This document shows, one piece after another, positions 32,544 to 44,677 of a stretch of DNA of 64,000 nucleotides. Position numbers and translations under genes: made by a program. The first letter of the stretch is position 1. Each line of letters starts with the position of its first letter. Source of the DNA: Cocos nucifera (taxonomy: Eukaryota; Streptophyta; Magnoliopsida; Arecales; Arecaceae). The notes under the pieces are model-generated. The model was not told the DNA's origin. It saw only the letters and a program-made list of their open reading frames with translations, and did no database searches. The stretch lies in the NCBI GenBank assembly GCA_006176705.1, contig QRFJ01000367.1:154869-218868 (forward strand), read 5' to 3'.

Positions 32544-33568
32544 GTACTCTAGCTTCTCTTTTCCCCTGTTTACAGCTATTTTCAATGTTAAAATAAATTA
32601 TTTATATTACAATATCAGTGACATCTTCATTCTTTGATAAGATGTTTTGATGTTGGTTATATATGGCATTCAGGCCTGCCTGATATGGATCTTATTTTGT
32701 AGGAGTACTTTCTTAGCGATTTGAAGTTTGGAGAGTGAAAGAACTGCCTCATTTTTCTTTTTGGTTTATCAAGCAACAACCAGAATTTACATATTGATAA
32801 AGTCAACTTGCTCTGAAGTTCTTCACTGCCATGTAATTAGATTCTCTGATACCTCAATCACTCTCAGCCATCTCTAACAGCCAATCAACAATTAAAATTA
32901 CTTTAAGAACAACTATAGCTGGATAGAGCTCCTCTCAAGTCGCATGGTCCTGACTATTTTAAAATTCAATGATTTTTAGGTAGTTGGTAGCAGTCCACAG
33001 ATATCCACTTTTGGATGCAACAGTTCAAATTATGGATTGTTGGTTCAGTTCATTCAAACTCATTGTATGGATCATATGGTCTTCTTTTCAGTTTTGATCT
33101 TTTCTATAATAATAGCAGTTTCCATGCTGCTTTAGTTTTTTATGTTCTTAGCCTAGTATATTATTCTGGTGTTGTAATGCTTGTATATTTCTTGGGTTCT
33201 TTAATTCTGTACTTGTTTCATTTTTTATTTTAAGATAGCTTTTGTCTTCACACTTAATCAAAAAACTCATTATAATTATCAAATTTATTTCAGCAGCAAT
33301 TCCAAATCTATAAATATTCAGTCTTAACTATCAATGCCGTGAACTTGTAAATATTGTTATTGATTATTATATGTTAGCCTCTCAAAAAATATCACTTCAA
33401 TATCTTTTATTTATTTATTTTTTTTATTTATTTTAAATACATATATATCTATTGACATAGATTGAAGTTGGTTGAATCTACTAAGGTATTAAATATTAGT
33501 TTATAAAGCTAGAATTTATATATATATAATACTTAGATTTTTATTTTATCCAATATTTATTTTTTTAG

Positions 33569-33780
33569 GGGTAAGAGTTTGAGAGATGTGTTTTGTGAGG
33601 TTTTTGTTTCTTATGCGATTGAGCCTGATGCTCCATTGCTTGTAAAGGACAAAAGTGGAGCTTTAATGAAACATGTTATGGGCATTCACATTGTTTGGTA
33701 GAAAGATTATATATGTCTATATACATATATTTTTATTGATGATTTAACCTCCTTTTTCTTCTTTTGCAAATTCAGTCGGG
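33569..33780 (+). pseudogene. Exon-like segment of unknown origin in element F
   Basis: A pyrimidine tract and AG precede an open stretch beginning GKSLRDVFCEVFVSYAIEPD and containing LLVKDKSGALMKHVMGIH, ended by TAG at about 33700. A second AG-preceded segment follows at 33779. Codon character is more gene-like than the A/T-rich surroundings. I do not recognise the protein. Confidence 0.35.
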
Positions 33781-34645
33781 GATATGATGGATGGTGCCAA
33801 GGAAAGATAGGGATTATCTTACTGATGGCTTCATAAGTTGATGAACTCTCAGATTTTGCAAAGTTAACTATTTGGTGTCATCAATTCAAGTTTACTTTAT
33901 TCTCTTTTTGATGTAGCAAAAGTGAGCTTAGACTTATATAAAATATAGAAGATCAGTTGGAGCTTGTTTATTCTATGTTTTGAGTTCTAGTATTTACTTT
34001 TTTTTATATTTAAAAATCTTACGGTGTATGGTCTTATTCTTTAGATTTTGATGAAACTAAAAGGATAGTTGGAATAATTTTTTTTTGAAACTCATTTTGT
34101 ATGTTGAGTTATATTAATGCAATGGTGAAGATTATTTTTTATTTGTAGTTATTTCATCTTTTTAAAGTTACTAGTCTTTATATATTATTCAGTGGTATAT
34201 GATGCTTAAATAAGCTATCAATGCATCATTTTTATTTTTTTATTATTATAGGTGTTCTATATTTTGAAATTGGATGAGACAATAATGTCTAAAAATTGAT
34301 TATATATTCATATTTTATTATTGATAGTAGAGATTTATTTATACTCACGTTTTGGCAACTCCTACGAATTCTGATTTGTATGTAGTTAATTATCCACGTT
34401 TAATAAAAGAGGATGTATACCAGGTTTATATCCATGTGTATACTCTAACCTGCGTTATATGTTACGTGGATAAAGTTGGGGATATACATACGAAAAAAAA
34501 TAACGTGGGTATAAGATACATCCATGCCGAACATATCCATGTTTAACCAAATGTGTGTACCAATATGGATGTAAGCATATTTCCATATTTTTTAGGTCTT
34601 ATCTATGTACTTTTCACGTGGGTGTATTTTAGCTTTATTGTAGTA

Positions 34646-35600
34646 TAAAATTATATTATATTCAGAGAAAATTAGAAAAAAATTTAGCCCACTTGAGACA
34701 ATCTTTGTATTTCTACTACCATCGCCGCCTCTGCTCTCCCTCTACTTTGCTCTATCTAACTGTGTACCATGCACCACCTCTCTTCCGCTCAGTTTGCTTG
34801 AGAGAATCTTTATATCTCTACTATTGTGTTGGGCTCAAAAAAGCAAATATTTTATGAAAATAAAAAAAATAAAAAATAAAATTATTTATCGATATAATAT
34901 TTGTGTAGGTAAAGAGTTGAATTATTGATGCTCTATTCTTGTATAAGTAAATGCCCTATTTACCTATGCATGTTAGCATCGGTAAATCATTTAATATTTG
35001 TCGGCATCAAATTTGAATAGGTAATGAGATCATTTATCTACGCAAATTTAGCATCGATAAATAATTTACAAAAAAATTAAAAAAAAATTATTTATCTATG
35101 CAAATGTTGCGTAGGTAAAGAGGTAATTTGCCGACGCTTATGTTTGTGTAGGTAATTTTTCTCTTTACCTACAAAAAATTTACATCAGTAAATACTTTGC
35201 AAAAAAAAAAATAGCAATGTTATATCAATGTCGTCGAAACCCTTTCCCTCTATTTTCTTCTCCTGTTGGACCACTTTCATTGAATCGATCTCTATTTTTT
35301 CTCCCATTTCTTTCTCCTTCCCCACCGAACCCATCACCGTCGATCGATTTCCCTCTCCCTCGGCTCTTTCACTCCCTCTCTCATCGTGAAATCTCACCGT
35401 CTCTATCATTGTCGTTGCTATCGCCACCACCGGCCCCCCACCACCAACTTCTCTGCTCTGCTCCGCCTCCACACCGTGCGTCAGCCACCCTTGCTTTTCT
35501 CTGCTTCACTAGGCTACTGCTATCGATCCCAGTCGCCATGCAAGTCCCACTCTACTCGACTTTACCTCTGATCTACACCGCCATGTCTTTTTATTAATTT
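34646..35600. repeat. Internal duplication in element E, copy 1
   Basis: Homologous in order to 36920-37830. Both copies start near AGAGAAAA(C/T)TAG and then share CTCTCCCTCTACTTTGCTCT, subterminal GCATAGGTAA-type repeats and a C/T-rich block with CCCTCTCCCTCGGCTCT. The two copies are separated by the long palindrome. Confidence 0.75.
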
Positions 35601-35989
35601 TTTTATTTTAAAAAAATATTTATCGATGCTAAATTTGCATAGGCAATGAGGTAATTGCTTGTGCAAAACTGAAATGTAAGCAATTAACCTCATTGCCTAT
35701 GCTTGTTTAGTATTAAAATTTTTTTAACAAAATAAAAAATAAATAAAAAAAGAAATATTTTTTGATGTAAAATTTGTATAAGTAATAAACCTCATTAGCT
35801 ATGCAAAGTTTGCATAAAAAAATTTATAAAAAAAATAAAAAATAAAATTATTTGCCAATACTAGGCTAGCAAAAGTAACGAGGCTTATTATCTATGCAAG
35901 ACAAAAGCGTAGGTAAATAGGATTATTATCTATACAAATTTTACATCAGCAAATATTTTTTTAAATTATTTTTTTTATAAATAATTTAT

Positions 35990-36918
35990 TGATATAATTT
36001 TATAATTTAAATTTTATTTTTATTATTCATTATTTAAATAATTATTGTTATAATATTATTATAAAAGTCTACCTCGATCAGGTAGCCTTAGCTATGTCGA
36101 TCAATAAAATTTGATTTTGACGATTATGAACGATCGCATGATGATCTAATAAATAAAGATCATTGAAGGATCCAAAATCTTGTAACGATGATCTCGATGA
36201 TATTTATAGCATATTATTAAAATTTTATCTTAATTGGATATCATTATTATGATCAATTTAGTATGGGATGATTTCGATCGTTAAATAAAAAAATAGTGAT
36301 CAATAGGCCAAACGGTGTTTGATTATAAGATGATTTTTTAGATAAATGATCTTTGCTACTACTTCGATCATTTATATGATGATGGTCATAAAATTCAAAC
36401 CGTACGTATATGAACGATTCAAAACTATGTCTCTTGATACTCATTCTTAAGGTCCTAAAGTAATTATACTTATATTTTTGTAAGATCTGCTAAACATGGA
36501 TGATTCATATACATATGATTTGAATTTTACGATCACCATCGTATAAATGATAAAAATAGTAGCAAAAATTATTTATCTAAAATATTGCCTTAATCGGACA
36601 TCTTTTGACCTTTTGATCACTCATTTTTTATTTAATGATCGAAATCATCCCGTGCTAAATTGACCATGATAATAATGTCCGATTGAAGTAAAATTTTGAT
36701 GGTATTATATAAATATCACTGAAATTATTATTGTAAGTTTTTGGATCCATCGGTGGTCTCTATCTATCAGATCATCATGCGATTGTTCTTGACCGTCGAA
36801 ATCAAATTTTATTGACCGATATAGCTAGGGCTATGGGATCGAGGTAAACTTTTGTGATGATACTCTAACAATAATTATTTAGATAATGAATAATGAAGAT
36901 GAGCTTTAATATCTAAAA
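35990..36918. repeat. Long palindromic (foldback) sequence in element E
   Basis: Two arms of about 420 bp (about 35990-36415 and 36500-36918) are inverted copies of each other. For example ATCGCATGATGATCTAATA near 36132 pairs with CAGATCATCATGCGATTGTT near 36770. The spacer of about 80 bp contains CTCTTGATACTCATTCTTAA. A longer copy of the same element lies in CACTA element G (50370-50973 and 55408-56090) interrupted by element C. No coding sequence is recognised. Confidence 0.85.
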
Positions 36919-36919
36919 T

Positions 36920-37830
36920 ATATCATATTTAGAGAAAACTAGGAAAAAAATTTAACCCACTCGAGATAATCTTTGTATCCCCACTACCAATGTCGCCTCT
37001 TCTCTCCCTCTACTTTGCTCTACCTAGCTCTATACCACGTGCCACCTCTCCTCCACTCGACTTGCTTGAGACCGTCTTTGTATGTCCACTACTGTGTTAG
37101 GTTGGAGAAAATAAATATTTTACTGATGTAATATTTGCGTAGGTAAAGAGCCGAATTATCGATGTTTTGTTCTTACGTAGGTAAATGCCCTATTTACCTA
37201 TGCATGTTAGCATCAGTAAATGGTTTAATATTTGTCAGCGCTAAATTTGCATAGATATAGAGATCATTTACTTATGCAAATTTAGCATCGATAAATAATT
37301 TATAAAAAATTAAAAAAAATATTTACCTACATAAATATTGCGTAGGTAAAGAGGTTATTTGTCGATGCTTATATTTGCATAGATAATTAAGTTAATTATC
37401 TATGTTAATATAGCATCAAAAAATAGTTAAATTTTTTATTAATTTTTTAATTTTTATAAATAATTTATTGATGTTGAATTAGTATAGATAAATAATTTAT
37501 TTACTGACATAAAATTTTTGCATAGATAATTAACATATTTTACATCGATAAATATTTAAATAAAATAAAATAAAGCCGAAACCCTTTTTCTCATTTTCCT
37601 TCGTTTTTGTCTCCCGCCGAACCCACTCCCGCCCTCCTATTTCTTCCTCCATTTCCGTCTCCGATCGCCCTCCCTCTCCCTCGGCTCTCTCACTCTCTCT
37701 CTCTCTCGCCGTCAATCCTCATCGTCGCCGCCACTGTCGCTGCCACCGCCACCCCCACCGTCGTTGCCGCTGCTCCCACTCCCCCGCTCTGCTCGACTTC
37801 ACCCTCGATCCACATCGATCAAAGGTAAGA
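36920..37830. repeat. Internal duplication in element E, copy 2
   Basis: Counterpart of 34646-35600. The C/T-rich block at 37590-37800 is more GC-rich here and runs into the G-rich block. Confidence 0.75.
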
Positions 37831-37861
37831 TATTTTTCCTTCTTTTTAATTTCATTTCAGC

Positions 37862-38490
37862 TAGCCAGAGGAGGGGTGGGGGAGGGTTGAAGCTGCGGGC
37901 TGAGGGGGGGGTGGTGCGGGCAAGAGGCGCGCGGTGCGGGTGGCCGGGGTGGAGGACGGAGGGGGGTTTGTGTTCCCGCAGATGGCCGCTGGGGCTCGAG
38001 GGGGAGGGGGTGAAGTCACGGGCTGAGAGGGAGGTGGCGGCGCGGGCGGGAGGCACGCGGTGCGGGTGGCCGGGGGGTGGAGGACGGGCGGGGGTGGGGG
38101 GTGGGGGGGATTTGTGTTCCTGCAGATGGCCGTCGGGGCCCGAGTGGGAGGGGGAGGGGATGGGGGGGTAGTCGCATGGAGGCAAGCTGGGGGACCATGG
38201 GTCGATGCAGCGGGTGGCGCGGACGGCCGGGGGGCAAGGGATGGTGCTTGAGATGCGACGACGACTGGCGGGCCGGGGGCGGACGGCTGCTGGGGCCCGG
38301 GGGGAGGGGAGCGCGAGCTGGCCATGCGGAGGCGGGCCGGGGGACCAGGGCCAGTGCAGGGGGTGGCACGGACGGCGGCTGGGGGCCAGGGACGGTGCTA
38401 GAGATGCGATGGCTGGCAGGCCAGGGGCGGACAGCCGGGGGGCCGGGAGCGGAGCGGTGGGGGGTTGGGGGGGTTGTGGCGTCCAGGGGA
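37862..38490. repeat. G-rich block with internal repeats in element E
   Basis: The plus strand is extremely G-rich, with many runs of four or more G and repeated units such as GCGGTGCGGGTGGCCGGGG followed by GGAGGACGG. Frames are open on both strands and give Pro/Ala-rich or Gly/Arg-rich peptides, which I treat as compositional artefacts. CACTA elements often carry a GC-rich internal segment. Confidence 0.75.
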
Positions 38491-38819
38491 AGAAGGAAGG
38501 AAAATTATTTCTTAAAATTTATTTTTTAAAAATTAATAATTTATTAATAAAAATAATAATAAATATTATAAAATGATAATGATAAATAAAATAAAATAAA
38601 ATATTTATTAAAAAAAATTTTTTATAATGAAAATAATTAGAAATTTATTATATAAAATTTTTTATGTTACTATTTAGTCCCCATTAAAGTTTATAAATTG
38701 ATTATAGTCTTTCAAAATATTTAATTTAATTATTTCACTAGTACAATATATATTGCTTTTATTTATTATAATTTAAATATTTTATGTGCTTTTACTTTAA
38801 TTTTTTATTATATATAAAT

Positions 38820-39195
38820 AACTAATTAAAAACTATACCACCAAGAGGACGATCTGGTAGGAGGGCCATATAGAGATGTCGATATATCTCCATCTCAATA
38901 GTGATCTTCTGATTAGGCAGGCACATCATCTTCTACCATGATAGATTAATTTTATATATTATAATTTTTTATATTTAATTTATTTTAATTTTTATTATAT
39001 ATAAATATTAATTTTAAGCTATGCTACTAGGAGGACGATCTCATAGGAGGAATTGACATGAAAATATCGGTACCTCTTCATCTTAGCAACTATCTACCAA
39101 GACAGATACATCATCTCCTATCATGATAAGTTAATTTTATATATTATAATTTTTTATATTTAATTTATTTTACTTTAAATTTTTATCATGTATAA
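38820..39195. repeat. 186-bp direct tandem duplication in element E
   Basis: GAGGACGATCT recurs at 38845 and 39031, and CATCATCTTCTACCATGATA at about 38926 is matched by a near copy 186 bp on. Two units with many point differences. Confidence 0.75.
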
Positions 39196-39689
39196 ATAAC
39201 TTATTTTAAACTTTAATTTCTTTTGTTGCAATTGATATCGTGATTAGGCGGACTTGTGGAGCCGCTAAAAATGAGAAGCTGATACAGTGATGACTCCACC
39301 AATGATGATGATATGTGTTCTCTTATGATTGATATTATTTTATATTATTTTTAATTTATCTATTTTTATTATTTAATAAATAATTAGTTTGCTAACTTAA
39401 TTTTTTAATCTATTACAAGTGTGATACAATTTGGCATGTGGAGTTTTATTTTGTATGGATATATATATTTTTATATGATATTTTATACAATTGTATATAT
39501 ACTTGTTTTGCTACATGTATGTATATGTATGTGTGTATATATTGTATCATCGTTAAAATGAAATGAATTTGATTTTGGTATATGTGTAAATGAAGAAGGT
39601 AGTGTACATATTGTATATATTATATATGCTTGTTTGTCCATAGGTTTATAAAAAAAATTATAAAAAAAATTGGTACAAAAGTAATTAAT

Positions 39690-40260
39690 TTTTTTTAGTA
39701 AAAAGATAATTAGCGATGTAAGATAAGCGTAGGTAAATACATTTAGTGATGCTAATTAGCATCGGTAAATATTATGTATCATCATCAAAGGGTGTGCCCC
39801 GATGTTGCACATGCCATCGTTAGTGATGCCATGGGATATTTATCGATACTAATTAGTATTGCTAAATGTATTTACCTATGCTTATCTTGGATCGCTAATA
39901 ATTTTTTTTGACATAAATTTAGCATCGCATAATAGAGACTTTTGGCGATGCTTAGTAAACATGGGTAAACGGAAACTTTTTTGGACATAATGTTTGCATT
40001 GCTAAATATTTGTTGACGCCTTTTAAGCATAGGTAAATTAATAATTTTTGACATTAAGTTTGCATCACTAAAAATGCTTTTTACCGATGCTTTCTGTAAG
40101 TGTAAATAAATTTGCCAATGTAAAACTTTAAGCATGGGTAAATGGAATCAACGATATTTTTTTTGTCTATGCTTTTTTGCTAACATATTTTATGTTGGTA
40201 ATTACTTTTTGCGATGCTTTTGGGATATTTAGCTATGCTTTTTTTATATAGCTAATTATC
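39690..40260. repeat. Right subterminal repeats of element E
   Basis: Degenerate copies of AAGCATAGGTAAAT and inverted TTTACCTATGCTTATCTT leading to the terminal TATAGTG. Confidence 0.8.
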
Positions 40261-40275
40261 TTATTTTTTATAGTG

Positions 40276-40480
40276 AATCCCGAGGAGAATACGAAGCTCA
40301 CGATTCTATCCTCAGATTTTTATAGAAGCTTAAATTTCTGAAAACAAATTTTAATTACTTCGTAATCTTCCATATTCCTTGCTTGAAAAATATCCAAGCA
40401 AATTCTTTGTCTCAACTTGCTATTTCTAGATATGATAAACTCGGAAAGATCTTCATTGAACATCTTGAGGGACCAAGCAT
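40276..40480 (+). pseudogene. Second RNase H relic of element D, part 2
   Basis: After the AAT duplication the sequence resumes with GEYEAHDS, aligning with SYEAREES in element B immediately after the SDSQLVV motif, then FLKTNFNYFVIFHIP with frame changes. It shows that E is inserted inside this domain. Confidence 0.72.
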
Positions 40481-40639
40481 CAATATCGAAATGAAATCCA
40501 CTAAACATAGGTCATCCACGAGCTGAGTTGGATTGATCCAATCATCGAGTTTCTTATCAATGCTACAGTATCGACTGATCTCATCGAAGCATGGCGGATA
40601 AAAAAATTGGCATCTCAGTATGTGAGCATTAATGATCAA

Positions 40640-41759
40640 CATTACTGAAGATCATTATCATTGCCCCACTCAAATGTCTTCGATCATTTGAAACTGACGA
40701 TGCTCTTTGGAAGGTACACGAAAGTATTTGTAGCAACCACTTGGGAGGCAGATCTCTATCATACAAAATTCTTTGGTAGGGATATTACTAGCCTACGATG
40801 CAGAAAGATGCATTCGACTTAATACATAAGTGCGACCAGTGTCAAAGATTCACCAATGTACAAAGACTTTCGTCAAGTCATCTTACAACTATCTTGGTCC
40901 CTTGGCCATTCGATCAATAGGGAGTCGACATACTCGATCCTTTTTCATCTGCTAGTGGACAAAGAAGATTCATCATTGTCGCAATTGATTACTTCACCAA
41001 GTGGGTAAAAGCTGAACTCTTGACTCAAATAACAAAAAGAAAGACTATCGACTTACTATGAAAATCCATCATCTATCGATTTGCTCTATCCTGGATAATC
41101 ATCACTGACAATGGCCGATAATTCGATAATGCTAAATTTGAAGAATTTTGTGCGAAGTATCATATCATTCACAAACTTACTTCAGTCAGACATTCGTAGT
41201 CAAATGAAGAAGCCAAAGTCATCAATAGGACTATTTTACAAGACCTAAAGACAAGAATTGGACAAGCCAAAGAAAGCTAGGCCGACGAACCTCATAGTAT
41301 TCTTTGGTCTTATCGAACTACTCCTCGGATTCCGATTGATGAAACTCCTTTCAAGTTGACATTTGGTACAGAAGTCATGATTTCAATAGAGATCGGCTTG
41401 CCATCAACCCGAGTAGAACATCATGATGAGTCAACCAATTTGGATAAGCGACGAGCTGATACATACCTGCTCGAAAAAACTCGGAGAAAAGCTCAATTAA
41501 GGATGACATCTTATCAGCAAATGGTAGCTCGGTATTACAACTCTCGAGTTAAGCCCAAGATTTTCTAAATTGGAGATTTAGTCCTTAGAAGAGCCAAAGT
41601 CTCCAAGCCTACCGAGCAAGAAAAATTATCGTCGAATTGAAAAGGTCTCTATAAAATTTCGACAATCCTATGATCAGAGCTTACCAAATCAAAAACTTGG
41701 ATGGCACGAAAATTTCTTGGACATGGAATGTCGAGAATCTATATATGTATTATCAGTAA
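40640..41759 (+). pseudogene. Integrase relic of element D
   Basis: The zinc-binding region is at about 40710-40850, with HESICSNHLGGRSLSY and KCDQCQRF. The catalytic core follows, with GVDILDPF (first Asp), then IAIDYFTKWVKAE and ITDNGR (second Asp), and NEEAKVIN where element B has GEAEVTN, so the catalytic Glu is replaced by Lys in this reading. The last open part is 41356-41568 (TFGTEVMISIEIGLPS). It ends LYMYYQ with TAA at 41757. Stops and frameshifts make it inactive. Confidence 0.85.
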
Positions 41760-42373
41760 AAATACTTTACAAAGAAATTTTTTTTTATTTTACAAATCTA
41801 TGCCAAAAATTTGATGTCTCAAATACTTGATCCGTACCGAATAATTTGGTCGCCTAACATCCGACCAAAATAATTGCATCGTCGGCTAGAACTCGATGAA
41901 ATATTATTTGTCTAGTATCCGACTAGCATTATACAAAATCTGCTATAAGACCCGACAACCGCAAGCATACAAGCTATGGTTCGCATGTAGGTCAAAGCAA
42001 ATAGAATTACTTAGTCGACTCTAAACTGATTAAGTAACAATCAAGAATAGTTAGAGAAATACTCTCTAACAAAAATTCAATTCGGTGGAATGGTCTATTA
42101 CTACAACTACAACTCAACTCTAAAAATCGACTATTGGACTTTGAAAATTTTTTGAGTCTACTTATTCAGTTATCTATCTAAGGCCTACCATTAGTTATCT
42201 TAGTCTTACCAACTATGTTACTTAGTCATTTCATAGAAACACAAAGAAAAAAGTTGCAAGTTAGCAGAAGTCGGAGAAAGAAGAGTACTTCATTAAAAAG
42301 AAAATTTCATTACAGAAGAAGTTCATTACATAGCCAAAGAACAAAAGTAATTATAAAGAATTATAAGAAAATC
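41760..42373. other. Spacer between integrase and antisense ORF in element D
   Basis: Non-coding as far as I can see, with irregular units around CGACTA and TCGGT. Confidence 0.5.
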
Positions 42374-44471
42374 CTAAGAAGATGGAGGACGATCTTCCTC
42401 GGCACCGACTTCCTCGTCTGCATTTGACTCATCCTCATCTGAAAAATTCTCTGGCGTCAACCCCTCCAGGACAATCTTAGGATGCATCCGAGCTATGGCT
42501 TTCTTGTAATTATAGAAGCCTAGACCGTATGCACTCGTTGAATTCATGGAGAGTTCCTCCTTGTAGTCTTTGGACTCCCAAAACTCGACAAGTGCCCAAG
42601 AAGCAGCCTTTTGGGCCCAAGTTTCAACCACCAACTCTGCTGCCGATAACTTCTTGCCAGCTCCACCCCTTGCTCCTCTCTTCAGCAAGAGCGGATTTTG
42701 TTGACTCCATCTCCTTCTGGAAGTAAGCCTTTAACCACCCAAACTCTTCCTCCAAATTAGCAGACCTGTTCTGATTGGTCCCTAACTCGGCTTCTAGCAA
42801 GGCTATCTTTTCTTGGGACTTCTTCTCCCGCTCCTCGACAGCGTGAAGAAGTTTTCCAATGACTTCGGCCTGAGCATTGGCGGTTTAAGCCTTGTCCTCG
42901 ACTTCGGAGTTGAGCCGGGCAAAGCCAGTCAATCCCTCATACAAAATTATTATATCATGTGCCATCTACACAAACAGAGAAATGACTAAGTAATCTACTC
43001 GATAAAAAAGAATGTTCGGTAAAAAGAAAGATCGGACACTTACTGCTAGCAATGATATGTAGGAGCCCAGAACAATCTTCGAGACTGGGTGGGTCTTTCT
43101 AACTTTCCAGTCTGCGGATAGCATCAACATCTTCATTAACTCTTTGATGAGTCGACAATCTTGGAGTGCCTGGTCGGTTGCTTTGATATGCATACCAACA
43201 GAAATAGTGGCCACCTCAGAAGTGGTGTCGGAGCCATATTCGATAGTAAAAGTGGAGGGCACTGGAGCTTTCCCTTTGTTTGCCTCCGCCCGGCTAGACC
43301 CCTAACCATCTAGGGCATGGGACTGGTTCGATAAAGCTTGCACCATTGCAGTCATCCTGGTCGGTGCCTCGATGATGACCACATCATCGCCGGCTGAAGC
43401 TTCAATGGTAGGCAGAGGAATGGATCATGCAGAAGGTGGTCGAGGAGGTGACGACAGCTATGTGCTCCTCACCGAGGAGGGGATCCTATCCTCGATTTCT
43501 TTGATGGCTCCTGAGAAGGTTCGCTAGGTCCTGAAGCCGGCTTCTTCTTGACAGCCCTATGGAGAGACGCTGAGGAAACCGTCATGCTTGCAAAATAATG
43601 ATGGAATAATTTGTTAGTCAGCAACAAAATGAAGAAGAATGAATTATGAAGACTAATGGAGGAAAAAACCTATCTAAATAGCTAGTTGGACTAATTCCAG
43701 TATCATATAACGAATGCTCCTCGAGGAGCTCCTGCTATTTTTGAACAAGTATGCCATGCAGCCGATCGTATAGTTTCCGACCTTCTGCCAGGACTTTATC
43801 ATTCTTATTTGGAGACAAGTTTTGGCCACTCCAGCTCCAATGAAAACTCCAAGGATGATCAGTAGCGATATAAAAAAAATTATTCTTCCACCCATGGATG
43901 GAAAAGGAAAGCCCAGTAATAAACTAACGTCTATACCAGGGATTGAAGAACCACCATACTCGTTCTCGAGGATATTTCTTTAACATAAAAAAAAGTTTGA
44001 AAGAGTAAAATTCGGGGCTTGGACTGAAGAAGATGATAGAATACTATAAAAGAAGACAAAATTCTAATTGAATTGGGAGCGAGTTGGGCAGGCACAAGAT
44101 GATAGAAATCAATAACATTGACAAAAAAAGGGATAAAGCAGGAACCAAAGTCCCGAATGGAAAAACTCCTGCTCGTAGATGGTGATGTAACTGTATAAAG
44201 GATGAACAATCCGACCACCCCTGCCAGGTGCCATCAATCGATACCAACTAGGAATATGATAATAATTCCTTAATCGTTCAATGTCAGTATCTAACAAAAT
44301 GGACCTCTCAGCAAGAGGTTCAAAAATGTCCCTAGAGGACTCATCGGGATCAAAGCAACCCCGCCTAGAAACGACATCTTTGGGATCATCCTAAGGATTA
44401 TCCTCGGTCTTCCTCTGAATATTAGAAGTCCAAAAACTTTGGTCTCCGACCACGTCCTCGGAAGAAGCCAT
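42374..44471 (-). pseudogene. Antisense ORF of element D (putative gypsy-type transposon protein)
   Basis: On the minus strand a start MASSEDVVGDQSF (ATG at 44471) leads to IPSWYRLMAPGRGGRI, IYEQEFFHSG, PFFVNVIDFYHLVPAQLAPN and ILSSFIVFYHLLQSKP, then a segment with MGGRIIFFISL, then a charged, coiled-coil-like C-terminal part ending 42374 in an acidic tail (NADEEVGAEEDRPPSS). The order matches the plant family annotated as putative gypsy-type transposon (Transposase_28 in Pfam), often encoded antisense in the 3' region of Tat-lineage elements. Function is unknown. Several stops and frame changes are present. Confidence 0.72.
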
Positions 44472-44669
44472 CAAAAGAACAGTAAAAATTAGAAAGAAGA
44501 AAGAAGTAACCTTTAATTGAGAGATGACCGACTTCGATGAAGATTGACAGAGAAGGAGACACCGACCATGATGAAGACTAAAGCCAAGAGGCAAATATGC
44601 TAGCTAAAAACTGAAGCAGAAGGATAGAAACTTTGGGATCAGAAAAAATTCTAAGGGGATGGCGACCCC

Positions 44670-44677
44670 TATTTATA
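44670..44677 (-). promoter_or_regulatory. Minus-strand TATA box upstream of the antisense ORF
   Basis: Read on the minus strand the site is CTATAAATAGGGG, a consensus plant TATA box, about 200 bp upstream of the antisense ATG at 44471. It supports independent transcription of the antisense ORF. Confidence 0.6.

Larger units (their letters stand above)
29224..34645 (+). mobile_element. Element F: CACTA transposon with captured host gene fragments (Pack-CACTA)
   Basis: 5.4 kb, starting CACTACAAGAAAAG and ending with the complement of TACTACAATAAAGC, that is CACTA with one C-to-T change. Both ends continue into similar sequence containing ATACACCCA. It is flanked by TAA (29221-29223) and TAA (34646-34648). 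Subterminal repeats contain ACGTGG/CCACGT. No transposase is recognised. The interior (30340-33800) has exon-intron-like host sequence from at least two unrelated genes, in plus orientation. Confidence 0.82.
27822..40275. mobile_element. Element E: non-autonomous CACTA (En/Spm-like) transposon
   Basis: 12.45 kb with termini CACTAAAAGAAATAAGG and, at the other end, the complement of CACTATAAAAAATAAG. It is flanked by a perfect 3-bp duplication, AAT (27819-27821 and 40276-40278), the size typical of CACTA elements. Subterminal regions are packed with direct and inverted copies of the motif TTGCCTATGC / GCATAGGCAA. No transposase domain was recognised, so it looks non-autonomous. It contains element F, two copies of a palindromic sequence, an internal duplication and a G-rich block. 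Orientation is not defined because no transposase gene is visible. Confidence 0.87.

Noticed and set aside
35217..35597. 126-codon plus-strand ORF in E
   Set aside because: Translation of a C/T-rich tract that recurs, diverged, at 37590-37800; Ser/Pro/Leu-rich without a domain.
37764..38576. Overlapping open frames on both strands in the G-rich block of E
   Set aside because: Pro/Ala- or Gly/Arg-rich products of simple repeats, open in several frames at once.
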